A DNA stretch of 64,000 nt from Chitinophaga sp. LS1 (GCF_034274695.1 NZ_CP128362.1:8434501-8498500); one strand, 5' to 3'; numbered from the stretch's first letter, positions 14,219 to 24,145 are shown. Notes: generated by a model from the letters alone, not told the origin. Numbers and translations are program-made.

Positions 14219-17200
14219 ATGTTTCCCTTTCCGAAAGAGTTCCTGAAGAAAATTCAGGTAATGTTGCTATGCCTATTGCCTATGCTACCGCGGGCGCAAA
14301 CGATCAATACATCGTTGCCTGTTGGTTCGCCTAAGGGGGCTAGCGGGGTAAGTAGTGCTGGTGGCAGTACTTACTCGATTCCTATCAAAGTGCTGTCGGG
14401 TACGAACAGCATGACACCTACTGTTAATTTAATGTACAATTCCCAATCCGGAGATGGTGTAGCTGGTTGGGGATGGAATCTATCCTGTATGTCTGTGATC
14501 AGCAGAGCAGGAAAGTCGAATTTTTACAATGGCATTAATACGCCGGTAAAGTATACCAATACAAATGATGCCTTTGTATTGGACGGACAACGTATGTTCG
14601 CTACGTCAGGTACGAATGGAGCGAACGGAGCAGTATATGGTCTGGAGAATGAGCAGTTCACCAAAATAGAGTCATTCGGTGGCAGCGAAACACTGGGCCC
14701 TGCTTATTTTAAGGTCACTACCAAAGATGGTACAGTTTTGGAATATGGCAATGCTACCAATGCAAAAATGACCACTGATGATGGTACTGGTAGTACAATG
14801 ATGTGGTTTTTGAACAAGGTGACGGACATCAGTGGTAATTATCAGGTATATGTGTATACAATTAATACTACGGATCGTACCTATGTATTATCAGAGATAC
14901 AATATACAGGTAATGCTACGGCTGGTATTACAACTTATAACAAGATTATCTTTACTTACACTACCCGCACCGGTTGGCAGAATAGCACTGTCTATGATGG
15001 GGGAGCTTCTTTACGCAGGGCATACAATCTGAGTAATATCAGTATAAAGAATGCTTCAGCACAAACCGTGCGTTCTTATGATCTGGCATACACCCTGATT
15101 AAAAATCAATATTTCCTGCAGTCCTTTACAGAAAAGGGCTCCAATGGATCAGCCTTTAATCCGCTGGTGTTTAGTTATGGTGCTAATACTACAGCTCCCG
15201 ATGTAACTACGTCCGTCCAGTATTCCGGAATGAATCAGGGGAATGTGTATGCAGGAGACTTTGATGGGGATAGTCAGCAGGATGTACTGGAATCCTCTTA
15301 TTACCTGGATAACAACAGTGTTCCCCATTATACATCTTACGATGTAATGAGCCATTTTTCTACCTATGCGGGGCAGCCAGCTATCTCCTATTTTTACCAG
15401 TTTAAAATTCCCGAGTCAGGTGTTACTGAACTGAAAGGAACTAGTAATGGCTACTACAATTTCCAAACCTTTGATTATGATGGAGATGGAAAGGATGATG
15501 TCGTAATGTTAAATACGATTATAAGTGGAAGTGACAGGATTTACAATGGCATCCGTATTAATTATTCCAGGAAATTCAATGTCTACTCGGGAGCATATTA
15601 TGACTCTGTCAATTATACGGCACTACCTCATTCCAGTTTTTATACACAGGATTTTAAATATGTATACCGTAACGGTACTACATATGGTAACTACTTCGTG
15701 GCTGGTGATTTTGATGGGGATGGTGCGCAGGATTATATCCTTATTCTCGGAATCAATTATAGTAATGCTTTTAAAGGATTTTTCTCCAGTCCGAAGAAAG
15801 GCATTTACAACCAGGAGATTGCACTATTTGGTGTGGAAGGGACTTCAAGTGATCCTTTTTATGCGAATTCTATAGCAAGTGCAAAGCAGTTGCTGCCCAT
15901 AGATTTTGATGGGGATGGCAAGCGGGAGATCCTTGTGGTAAAAGACAATCAGAGTTATGTATTATCTGTATATCCTGTATCAGCATCGTCTGGGTATAGT
16001 TATGCAGCGCAGGTACTTTATACCTTTTCAGATATAAAAGGCAATTATCCAACATTGCCCGGTGACTTTAACGGAGATGGGAAAACGGACCTGCTGTATA
16101 GAAATACGCCCAGTACTTCTACTGGCAGCTGGTTTCAGCTGACAAGTACAGGAAAGGCGTATACTTCGCAGGCATTTGGATTTTATAATCGTCCTTACCT
16201 GGCAGGTGATGAAGCTGGTACTGCCCATCATCTGGTAGTAGCTGATTTCAATGGAGATGGAAAATCAGATGTATGGCATTCGCTCGATCTTACTACTTCC
16301 TCTTCCCGGCATACGATTTATTATAGTAATGGGCTCACTTTTAACATTGAGCACTACAATCAGGCTGTGAGTACCAATGGAGGCAAAAAGTCCAATACAG
16401 TAGTAGGTGATTTTAACGGAGATGGAAAACCTGATATCCTGTCTATCAACAGTAGCAATTCAGGACGTTTCATCTATCCCAAGCCCATGAAGGAAGAACG
16501 CTTTCTTACAAAGATAACAGATGGTCTTGGGGCACAGGAAGGGTTTAATTATGTAATGCCAATTCAAAGCGGTTATTATAGCCGTTCGGCTGAATATGAA
16601 TATGATAAGAAAGGAGTAGCGATTGGAGCAGGTGCCAATGGCAATCCTTACAATGTGTTGTTCTCCCCATTGTACCTTGTAAAGGAGACTTATAAGTCTA
16701 ATGGTGTGGGCACTGGATTACGTTATACTTCATATGAATATACGGATGCCTGTTATTCTCCCATCAGGGGCTTCCTGGGTTTTAAAAAGGTGAAAGCGTC
16801 GGATGAAAGTTCTGGAATTGTAACCACTACTGAAAATGATATTCATCCCGATTACCTGATCCCTTACCGGACAAGACAAACGATGGTATATGGAGCAGAG
16901 ACACTGAGTGATACGAAATTTACAACCAACCTGCTGAAGCCTTCCAGTAATTACCTGGATAAACGGGTGGTTGTACAGGTGCCGAAAACACTTACCATCA
17001 ACGGTATTACAGGAGAAGCGGCTGAAACTACCAGTACTTTTGATAATTATGGAAATACGACCCAATCTGTTACCAAAGTAGGTAGTGTAAGTGGAGATGT
17101 AGTTACTCCTATTGAGACCAGCACGATCACGTCGGTATACGGTACGCATGGAACACCATTCCCTGCCTCTCCGGAATCCATCACTACTAAGAATGTGAGA

Positions 17201-20200
17201 AATGGACAGGCAGAAGTGAGCAAGGTGACTACCTATGCTTATAATACTGCCAATCTGGTTTCATCAATAGTAGAGTTTTCCGGGAAGGCCAAGGCATATA
17301 CTACCAATTTTACCTATGATGCATTTGGGAATGTGAAGCAGAGAGATCTGGTAGCGACAGGATTGCCTACCCGCTCTGAGAAGTCAACTTATGATAATAC
17401 CGGGCGTTTCCTGTTACAATCTGAAACAGTAGGGGCGGATGTTACTAAAAAGCAGGTATTCACTTATGAAACTTCATTTGGGTTACCGGCTACAGTGAAA
17501 TCTGCTGATGGGCTGACCACTGGTTACCAGTATGATGTATTTGGCAGATTAAACCTGACCACCCTGCCGGAAGGATATAGTATCACGCAAACTATGGCAT
17601 GGGAAAGTACCTCTGGCCGGTATTCAGTGAGTGCTACCAGACCTGGTGGTGGTAATAATCAAAAGATTTTCTATGATCTGTTGGGCAGGGAAGTGAGAAT
17701 GGAAATGTCTGGTTATAATGGAGGAACACTTGTATCTTCAAAAAGCTATAATGCAAAAGGTGAACTGGTTTCTTTAACTGCTCCATATTATAGCACTGAG
17801 ACGCCTCTTACTACCACTTATCAATACGATAATTACGGTCGTACCAGCCAGGTGTCCAATGGTACAGTCACCACTAATTATTCTTATAGCAAGCTGGCAG
17901 GAGGTCAATATAAGACTACCGTTACCAGTAGCTCCGGACAGTCCAGTAGCCAGACAGAGGATGCCAGTGGTATGATTATCGCTGCTACAGACAATGCCGG
18001 TTCGGTTGGATTTGTTTATGATAGCCGTGGCAATAAGACAGAGACGTCTGTGAACGGTGTAGTGATGACTGCCAATAGTTATGATGAGTATGGTAATGAG
18101 ACCGGTGTGACTGATAAGCATGCGGGTACTTATAGTTATCAGTACGACGCTTTCCGGCAACTGGTAGCTGAAACAAATCCCCAGGGGCAAACAAGAACCC
18201 TAACCTATGATCCATTTGGCAGGGTAACCCAACACGCCGGCCCGGAGGGAACAACTACCTATGAATACTGGAAAGAAGCCAGCACCGGATATTGTAACGA
18301 TAACCTGACCAAAGTAACAGGCTTTGACGGAGATGTGACGGAGTATACTTATGATAACCTCAGACGTTCTCTATCAGAAAAAATTACAACAGATGGTAAT
18401 GCATTTAATACACAATATGGTTATGATGCTTATAATAACCTGACAAAGATTACCTATCCATCCGGAGTTACTGTAAGTCGTACCTATGACAGAAATGGAA
18501 CCGTCACAGGGGTACAAATGGGTGAAGGTACTGGTGCTACTACCCTATTCACGGCTTCTGGTATGAACAGCCTTGGATATTATACAGGTTATTCTTATGG
18601 TAATGGTAAATCTACGACTGAAAGCTATAATCTGGCATTGGGGGCAATGACTCAAACCTCAACCCCGGGGGTGTTCCAGATGAACTATTCCTTTGACCCC
18701 CTGACCGGCAACCTGAATAGCAGGAAAGACATGATTAGGAATCTGGATGAGGTGTTTACTTATGATAATACTAACCGTCTCCTGACATCAAAAATTAATA
18801 ATGTTCAACAGTTGAATATTACCTATGATGGTGCAGGCAGCAGTTTTGGGAATATCAAGACAAAGACGGATGCTGGTAATTATACTTATAATGATCAGAA
18901 GGTCAATGCGCTGGCTTTTATAACAAATCCTGCGGGTAGCCAGGTACCACCATCGGTGATATCACAGCTGCAACAGGATGTGACTTATACCGCTTTCAAC
19001 CGTACATCGACAATAACCGAAGGGTCCAATCAGCTGACATATGCTTATGGTGCAGACTACGGGCGAATAAAGGGTACCTTTAAACAAAACGGGGCCTTAG
19101 CTGAGACGAGATATTACCTGGGAGGGTATGAAAGGCAGATTAAAGGCAGTGTAACCAGGGATATTCATTATATAGAAGCTAGTAATGGTATTGGTGCTAT
19201 CCTTACCAAGGAAGGAAGTGCTGTCACAGTATATTACGTTTACCATGATTATCTGGGTAGCATCCTGACCGTAACAGATGCATCCGGTAATGTGATAGCT
19301 TCCCAGAACTTTGATGCATGGGGGCGTTACAGGAATCCTTCGGACTGGAGTTATAATAATGTTCCCAATCAACCGGAATGGTTGTATAGGGGCTTTACCG
19401 GTCACGAGCACCTGAAGGACTTTTCCCTGATCAATATGAATGGGCGAATGTATGATCCTGTATTGGGTCGTATGATGAGCCTTGATAACTTTGTATCTGT
19501 ACCCGGAAGTAGTCAGGGATATAACAGATATGCCTATGGATTAAATAATCCACTGGTTGTTCGGGATCCTAACGGAGAGTGGATTCATATTGTGGTAGGT
19601 GCTGCAATAGGAGGTGTCCTGAATCTGACTGTAAAAGCGGTACAGGGAAAGATCCATAATGTGGGAGATGGATTTGCTGCATTTGGCATTGGAGCAGCAG
19701 CGGGGGCTGTTGGGGCGGCTACAGGAGGTGCGGCGCTGTCCATGTTTGGATTGCAGGCAACTACGGTTGCAGGAGGTGCCGTGGCGGGTTTTGCAGGTGC
19801 AGTAACATCGAGTCCGGTACAGGGAATAGGGAATGCTGTTTATTTTGGCGACAAGTATACCTTGAAGGATTTTGGAATGGACGTGGTGATAGGTACTGTA
19901 GTAGGAGGTGCTTCAGGGTATATTGCTGGCCGGTTAAAAGCAAGTACTGCCGGTGCAAAAACGGATCTGAACAAAGGACGGACGGGTGCAGGGGGTGCTG
20001 GCAATGGTGGAGGAGTAACAGGCAAGGTGAAAGCGAGTGTATCATTCGGTCAATTAACCGGAGAAATGCCGGAGGCTATAAAGCCCAATGGAGGACCATT
20101 ACGTACACCAGTTGTTTTAAATTTAGCAAAAAAGACGAAAGACATTTCGTTGGGAATAGGTGAATTATTAGCCGATTTTTCAGCAAGCGTGAAGGCTTCT

Positions 20201-20470
20201 CCCTGGTGGGAATGGGGTGCAGATGAATTCGAGTTTGCTTTTCAGAATATGATCCGGGATCCGGAAGTAAAGATTCATTTCAACCTGACGATGAAGGATG
20301 GAAAAATGATGAATGTATGGGAAGCGCTTAAGGAAGGTGCAAATGGTTATTCCGGTAGCCGTGTTACTTCCTGGGAGCTGTTTGAAATAAAGCACACAGG
20401 GGATGCTTTGTCAAGGACTATATTCTATTACCAGGGAAGGGTTATCGCCAACCCATTTTTAGGACTATAA
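14219..20470 (+). CDS. Giant secreted SpvB/FG-GAP/RHS-repeat polymorphic toxin
   Basis: 2083 residues. A signal peptide (ends PRAQT, about residue 27) is followed by an SpvB-like domain (GDGVAGWGWNLSCMSVISR, about 75-100). Seven calcium-binding FG-GAP-like repeats come next (for example GDFDGDGAQDYIL, GDFNGDGKTDLLY, about 340-740), then a TcdB-like middle (about 755-900). Many YD/RHS repeats follow (for example YDNYGRTSQV, about 1000-1650). The RHS core ends YGLNNPLVVRDPNGEW near residue 1785. The last ~300 residues are variable: a Gly/Ala-rich stretch that looks membrane-active, a Gly linker, and a terminal domain ending FYYQGRVIANPF. Proteins of this build form a shell around a toxic tip. 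The tip here was not recognised. A putative immunity gene follows after 12 bases. Confidence 0.9.
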   Translation: MFPFPKEFLKKIQVMLLCLLPMLPRAQTINTSLPVGSPKGASGVSSAGGSTYSIPIKVLSGTNSMTPTVNLMYNSQSGDGVAGWGWNLSCMSVISRAGKSNFYNGINTPVKYTNTNDAFVLDGQRMFATSGTNGANGAVYGLENEQFTKIESFGGSETLGPAYFKVTTKDGTVLEYGNATNAKMTTDDGTGSTMMWFLNKVTDISGNYQVYVYTINTTDRTYVLSEIQYTGNATAGITTYNKIIFTYTTRTGWQNSTVYDGGASLRRAYNLSNISIKNASAQTVRSYDLAYTLIKNQYFLQSFTEKGSNGSAFNPLVFSYGANTTAPDVTTSVQYSGMNQGNVYAGDFDGDSQQDVLESSYYLDNNSVPHYTSYDVMSHFSTYAGQPAISYFYQFKIPESGVTELKGTSNGYYNFQTFDYDGDGKDDVVMLNTIISGSDRIYNGIRINYSRKFNVYSGAYYDSVNYTALPHSSFYTQDFKYVYRNGTTYGNYFVAGDFDGDGAQDYILILGINYSNAFKGFFSSPKKGIYNQEIALFGVEGTSSDPFYANSIASAKQLLPIDFDGDGKREILVVKDNQSYVLSVYPVSASSGYSYAAQVLYTFSDIKGNYPTLPGDFNGDGKTDLLYRNTPSTSTGSWFQLTSTGKAYTSQAFGFYNRPYLAGDEAGTAHHLVVADFNGDGKSDVWHSLDLTTSSSRHTIYYSNGLTFNIEHYNQAVSTNGGKKSNTVVGDFNGDGKPDILSINSSNSGRFIYPKPMKEERFLTKITDGLGAQEGFNYVMPIQSGYYSRSAEYEYDKKGVAIGAGANGNPYNVLFSPLYLVKETYKSNGVGTGLRYTSYEYTDACYSPIRGFLGFKKVKASDESSGIVTTTENDIHPDYLIPYRTRQTMVYGAETLSDTKFTTNLLKPSSNYLDKRVVVQVPKTLTINGITGEAAETTSTFDNYGNTTQSVTKVGSVSGDVVTPIETSTITSVYGTHGTPFPASPESITTKNVRNGQAEVSKVTTYAYNTANLVSSIVEFSGKAKAYTTNFTYDAFGNVKQRDLVATGLPTRSEKSTYDNTGRFLLQSETVGADVTKKQVFTYETSFGLPATVKSADGLTTGYQYDVFGRLNLTTLPEGYSITQTMAWESTSGRYSVSATRPGGGNNQKIFYDLLGREVRMEMSGYNGGTLVSSKSYNAKGELVSLTAPYYSTETPLTTTYQYDNYGRTSQVSNGTVTTNYSYSKLAGGQYKTTVTSSSGQSSSQTEDASGMIIAATDNAGSVGFVYDSRGNKTETSVNGVVMTANSYDEYGNETGVTDKHAGTYSYQYDAFRQLVAETNPQGQTRTLTYDPFGRVTQHAGPEGTTTYEYWKEASTGYCNDNLTKVTGFDGDVTEYTYDNLRRSLSEKITTDGNAFNTQYGYDAYNNLTKITYPSGVTVSRTYDRNGTVTGVQMGEGTGATTLFTASGMNSLGYYTGYSYGNGKSTTESYNLALGAMTQTSTPGVFQMNYSFDPLTGNLNSRKDMIRNLDEVFTYDNTNRLLTSKINNVQQLNITYDGAGSSFGNIKTKTDAGNYTYNDQKVNALAFITNPAGSQVPPSVISQLQQDVTYTAFNRTSTITEGSNQLTYAYGADYGRIKGTFKQNGALAETRYYLGGYERQIKGSVTRDIHYIEASNGIGAILTKEGSAVTVYYVYHDYLGSILTVTDASGNVIASQNFDAWGRYRNPSDWSYNNVPNQPEWLYRGFTGHEHLKDFSLINMNGRMYDPVLGRMMSLDNFVSVPGSSQGYNRYAYGLNNPLVVRDPNGEWIHIVVGAAIGGVLNLTVKAVQGKIHNVGDGFAAFGIGAAAGAVGAATGGAALSMFGLQATTVAGGAVAGFAGAVTSSPVQGIGNAVYFGDKYTLKDFGMDVVIGTVVGGASGYIAGRLKASTAGAKTDLNKGRTGAGGAGNGGGVTGKVKASVSFGQLTGEMPEAIKPNGGPLRTPVVLNLAKKTKDISLGIGELLADFSASVKASPWWEWGADEFEFAFQNMIRDPEVKIHFNLTMKDGKMMNVWEALKEGANGYSGSRVTSWELFEIKHTGDALSRTIFYYQGRVIANPFLGL

Positions 20471-20482
20471 ATACTAGCGGAT

Positions 20483-20893
20483 ATGCAGGATATTATTTTC
20501 AGCTCAGACAAGCATTTTACGATGCATGATTTTCATATTAGTCATAGTCAGCTGTTGATCAGAGCAGCTGAAGATACAGGCAACGGCTTTAGGAATGTTG
20601 ATATCATTTTTATGGGGGTTCATTATGTACAGTTACCTCCATCATTTGCCGGCCTTACAATCCGGGAATCTTCTTATGAAGAAAGTACTATCCTGTATCC
20701 GTCAGTAAGGAAATTTTTAAGCTATCCCTCCAGTCATCTGTTTGAGGTTATTACTGAAGGTACCAGCTACTATGTAGCCGCAGGTGTCTGTATGGTATAT
20801 GAAAACGAATTATCGTTGAATGAGTCCAGTGTGGGCCCGGCTAATGAGAAAAAAAGAGGCAGGCTCATTCACAGCTCGGCAAAAATGGGATGA
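20483..20893 (+). CDS. Putative immunity protein of the RHS toxin
   Basis: 136 residues. It starts 12 bases behind the RHS gene, the usual place of the immunity gene, and is a paralogue of the gene at 13546-13941 (VDIIFMGVHYVQLPPSF; VYENELSLNESS). The N- and C-terminal ends differ between the two, the middle is kept. It has no signal peptide and no recognised domain. Binding to the toxin tip is inferred. Confidence 0.6.
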   Translation: MQDIIFSSDKHFTMHDFHISHSQLLIRAAEDTGNGFRNVDIIFMGVHYVQLPPSFAGLTIRESSYEESTILYPSVRKFLSYPSSHLFEVITEGTSYYVAAGVCMVYENELSLNESSVGPANEKKRGRLIHSSAKMG

Positions 20894-20919
20894 TATAGAT
20901 TAATTAAAAATGAAATTAA

Positions 20920-21999
20920 ATGAAGTATTCTTTTTTATTATTAGCAATATGTCTGAGCATAAAGTTGTATGCTCAACCAGCAATCAGTTCAGAAAGAAGG
21001 GTAAATATAGACGGGGTGGGTAAATATACAGGTGCAATTATTTCTGCAAAAATTGCGGGGATAAGGACCATAACGGTCGGTAATGATACTCTGATTGGAT
21101 ATGCACCTGTGCAATATGGGAATGAAACGTGTAAGCTGATGGTTGAATGTAGCTATGATAAATGGCTGGAGACCTTTGTGGAGAATAGATTCGGAGGAAC
21201 GTATGCATCTCAGGGAAAGCAGTTATTATGGGCAATTAAGCACATTTCGATCACCTCCGACCTGAGCGCACAATATTTTTTTACCAGGTTACAGGCTACG
21301 GTGTATGTAAATGGGGATGGAACTGCTTATCGGCAACTATTTACCACTGATACCGTATTTACAGGAATTATGAACAGTGATAGCAATTATGTGGCCGGGC
21401 TGGTCAATGCAATGGATGGTCTGTATCAGCAATCTGTGGCACGACTGGCTAAAGCAGAAAGATTAACAATAAATGCAGCCCGTCAAAAGGTATTCACTGT
21501 TTCAGATGTTATTAATACAGCATCTGCAGAGGTTGTGTTGCCTGTAATGAAAGATGCAAATGTAAATGAAGGAATTTTCACCTCCTATGATGCTTTTACT
21601 GTTAATAAGCCGGAATCTTCTATGGGCGTTTGGGCAGTTCCTGATACGACGAAGGGTGCTGGCTATGTAAAAGTATATACAATGGGTGCTGATAGTAGTG
21701 TGCAGCAGGTTACAAAGATCTGGGGTATCTGTTTAGGTGATAACGAGCTGTATAAGTATGAAGACGGAAAATTGATCTCAATAGAGCGTGATGGAGAAGG
21801 TATTATTCTATCCCGCTACCAGGAACCAAAAAAGCGGAAGAACCAGGCCTTTTACTGGCGTCGTCTGGCAGCGAATGGCTGGCCGAATGATACAAATCCT
21901 TTTTGCAGGGAGCAATCTGTATTTGTAAAACATGGTCAGGGAGATCAGAGACCGGTAGCGACCCGCATTGATATGGCTACAGGAGAGCTTTCATTTTAA
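20920..21999 (+). CDS. Secreted hypothetical protein of the RHS locus
   Basis: 359 residues. A clear signal peptide (MKYSFLLLAICLSIKLYAQP) precedes a mostly soluble protein with no recognised domain. It starts 26 bases behind the putative immunity gene and ends 17 bases before the next, so all four genes may be one transcript. It could assist export or assembly of the giant protein, but nothing in the sequence proves it. Confidence 0.65.
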   Translation: MKYSFLLLAICLSIKLYAQPAISSERRVNIDGVGKYTGAIISAKIAGIRTITVGNDTLIGYAPVQYGNETCKLMVECSYDKWLETFVENRFGGTYASQGKQLLWAIKHISITSDLSAQYFFTRLQATVYVNGDGTAYRQLFTTDTVFTGIMNSDSNYVAGLVNAMDGLYQQSVARLAKAERLTINAARQKVFTVSDVINTASAEVVLPVMKDANVNEGIFTSYDAFTVNKPESSMGVWAVPDTTKGAGYVKVYTMGADSSVQQVTKIWGICLGDNELYKYEDGKLISIERDGEGIILSRYQEPKKRKNQAFYWRRLAANGWPNDTNPFCREQSVFVKHGQGDQRPVATRIDMATGELSF

Positions 22000-22016
22000 T
22001 TTTACAAAGCATATAT

Positions 22017-22451
22017 ATGCCAAGAATATTGTTTATTTTATCATTTTTACTTTTTTATACAATGGTGGGCAAATCCCAGAACCTACCAGTTAATACCTGT
22101 GGTGTAGTATATAGTTACGATGCTACGGGCAACCGTACCCAGCGCATGTATGTTTGCAACAATGCAGTAACAGGGGGCAGACTGGCCGCCGTAAAGGATT
22201 CGACAGCAGAACTGCCTCAGGTGACAGCCTTATATCCCAATCCTACCACAGGAAGTTTTAAGATCACCTTTGTGAAGTCATTGAACAATGCAAGGATTGT
22301 GATAATGAATATGAATGGAAGGGTATTGCAACAGCGTACCGAAAGTGGAAATGTAGTCATGTTTGATCTTTCTGTTTATCCGGCAGGGATGTATTGGGTG
22401 CAGGTACAGGATGCAGGACATCCTTATGTGTTCAAAGTGATCAAACAATGA
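22017..22451 (+). CDS. Small secreted protein with YD-like motif and type IX secretion C-terminal signal
   Basis: 144 residues. A signal peptide (ends VGKSQ) is followed by VVYSYDATGNRTQRMYVCNN, a single YD/RHS-like repeat. The rest is a C-terminal sorting domain of type A: ALYPNPTTGSFKI, then NMNGRVLQQ and YPAGMYWVQVQ, ending in VFKVIKQ. Such tails direct proteins through the type IX secretion system of Bacteroidota. It is nearly only a signal plus a fragment of RHS repeat, and it closes the RHS run; it may couple the giant toxin, which lacks this tail, to the secretion machine. Confidence 0.8.
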   Translation: MPRILFILSFLLFYTMVGKSQNLPVNTCGVVYSYDATGNRTQRMYVCNNAVTGGRLAAVKDSTAELPQVTALYPNPTTGSFKITFVKSLNNARIVIMNMNGRVLQQRTESGNVVMFDLSVYPAGMYWVQVQDAGHPYVFKVIKQ

Positions 22452-22477
22452 TAATAAGGAGCTGTAATAATAATTCA

Positions 22478-22510
22478 GAACGGCTGGCGATGGCCAGTCG
22501 TTCTTTTTTT
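22478..22510 (+). terminator. Rho-independent terminator of the RHS operon
   Basis: GAACGGCTGGC at 22478-22488 pairs with GCCAGTCGTTC at 22493-22503 (one G-T pair), followed by a run of T. It closes the series of genes from 14219. Confidence 0.85.
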
Positions 22511-22725
22511 AATGATAGACTTCTTTTTAGGCATGGCGGTAATAGTTAATCCAGACGTGAGGATGGTAAAATTGAAAAACCTTGCAATTGTAAATGAGGT
22601 ATTGTTTAAATATTACAAATTTTGCTCCACGGATGATGACAGCACAGCATCCGGCACTCAGGTCATTTTTGTGAAATAATTATTAAATTGCTTTTACTGA
22701 AATATTTACCCCTTCGGTTTGTCCC

Positions 22726-22857
22726 CTATCCAAAAAATGCGTCGTAATCAAGCATATTCAAAGTCTCATCAGCAGAGGCATTTGATGAAGCCACAAGTTG
22801 TTCAAAGGTTACATTATGTGAGCCAGCGATCATTACTGCCATTTCCGCTGAAGACAT
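22726..22857 (-). CDS. Small open frame, 43 residues, possibly a gene remnant
   Basis: The frame MSSAEMAVMIAGSHNVTFEQL and the following acidic residues (SADETLNMLDYDAFFG) look like real, helical protein rather than noise. The same frame is open upstream for another 20 codons without a start codon, which suggests the end of a longer, lost gene. No family recognised. Confidence 0.3.
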   Translation of the reverse strand: MSSAEMAVMIAGSHNVTFEQLVASSNASADETLNMLDYDAFFG

Positions 22858-23058
22858 TTTAACTGTTTGAGCAGCGGATCTTCTATAACTATCATATATT
22901 GTTCTCCTCTTAAATGTACATGTTTAGCAATTGATTTATTTATCTAAACAACCCAAATACAAATAGTACATCCTTTATAGGAAACAGTTATATGATCAAT
23001 TGTAACAGGGTGGGTAAGATTATTCCTCGCAATATACCTGGCTTTTGTACAGTACTAT

Positions 23059-23253
23059 TTATCTCATCGGATCAACTGATTTGATTGAACCATCATCGTA
23101 GACACCAAAAATTAAAAAAACTCCACCAGGCAAATTAGAAAATGCAGACAAATGTTGAGCTAGACGATCGCTTTTATCCGACAAAGTGGATTTCCAATCA
23201 AGTTCATTTATTTCAGTAGGCACTGGATTCAATGTACGTTCTAGTAAACCCAA
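23059..23253 (-). pseudogene. AlbA/Schlafen-type regulator, N-terminal fragment
   Basis: 64 codons. NELDWKSTLSDKSDRLAQHLSAFSN, then LPGGVFLIFGVYDDGSI, match the first part of the AlbA_2 putative DNA-binding domain (E-x-K, then a helix with SA-x-SN, then GG-x-x-x-GV-DDG). Full proteins have 200-500 residues; here the frame ends after SVDPMR. It is a truncated remnant. Confidence 0.65.
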
Positions 23254-23641
23254 TGCTCTAGTTTCCCAGCTTTTTTTGTAGTTACATAAAAAGTGTAATG
23301 ATTTTCAATGATTTATTATTAACATTGATAAGTTTAAAGTTATTCAAGTTACATAATGGATACTTCGCGGAAACTGTGCCATTTATTTCGCGTGTACAAG
23401 CCAAATCTTTCGCTGCAAACTGTGCCAGTGCTTCGTTAAAAATTTAACAACTATCCTTTTGATTCCGCGTCAAATTGTGAATTTTAGATATTTAAACAGT
23501 GCCGCCTTACCCTCCCAAACGGGATGATAGGGCAAATTGTACTGTATGAAGAAAAAAATATGTAGGGGCACAATTCAAAATAAAAAGATTAAAAATTTCG
23601 CTTAATAAAGGTCCACACCAAAGCATGGGCCTATTTAATTT
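23254..23641. other. Intergenic stretch with a repeated AAACTGTGCCA motif
   Basis: No gene seen. AAACTGTGCCA occurs twice, at about 23379 and 23427, each followed by a similar TTCG-containing stretch. Repeats of TGGCACAGTTT type at close range resemble the ends of insertion sequences (IS21-like), but no transposase is present. Confidence 0.3.
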
Positions 23642-23941
23642 TTACTTCACTGATATCTTTCCAACCGCGATCTTTGTCTTACCAAATATCCTGTCTGAAC
23701 AACCTACAAGGTAAAGATCATTACCAATGATCGCACATTTCCTTGGCATAGCCGTAGGAATGAAAGCAAACAATGTAAAACTGTGATAAACCTCTTTTTG
23801 TAATGGTAAGGTTAAACTTATTGGTTCAGCCGATTCATCAACCAAATAATCTTCATGGTATAAAAGCTTATAGCCGCCATCATATTCTATTAGTGAACCA
23901 GCAAGTATGTTATTATAATATACTCTTGCAGTCTTACTCAT
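23642..23941 (-). pseudogene. hipA: HipA-like kinase, N-terminal domain remnant
   Basis: 99 codons from the ATG at 23941, which overlaps the hipB stop by four bases (ATGA); a longer frame exists but this overlap fixes the start. ARVYYNNILAGSLIEYDGGYKLLYHEDYL and EPISLTLPLQKEVY match the N-terminal domain of HipA toxins. The following F-F-D-x-L-x-P-E-G motif is not present and the tail is unlike the family. The kinase domain is absent. Some Bacteroidota carry HipA split into a short N-terminal gene and a kinase gene; no kinase gene is seen here. Confidence 0.65.
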
Positions 23942-24143
23942 GATATGCTGTTTTAGTTGCTGGTATAAGTTCCATCCCAAATAAATTGAGTAATTGATTC
24001 ACCTTATCCATACGCATGGATGTTTTACCCTGTTCAATTTCCCGGATGAGCCGTAATCCCAATCCAGATTTTAAGGATCGCTCTTCTTATGTTAATCCGT
24101 TTTCTTTACGCTTAGCTTTAATTTTTTGGGCCAAAAGAGTCAT
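23934..24143 (-). pseudogene. hipB: HipB-like antitoxin with an internal stop
   Basis: The frame from ATG 24143 reads MTLLAQKIKAKRKENGLT, then TAA, then EERSLKSGLGLRLIREIEQG and MDKVNQLLNLFGMEL, to a stop at 23934. This is a HipB-type helix-turn-helix protein of about 70 residues. At the stop the family has Gln (CAA to TAA is one base change). Two operator-like palindromes lie directly upstream, and hipA overlaps its end. Confidence 0.8.
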
Positions 24144-24145
24144 TT

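Noticed and set aside
16028..19411. Several minus-strand open frames inside the RHS gene
   Set aside because: All are antisense to strongly conserved FG-GAP and YD repeats; none has a start context or a family.
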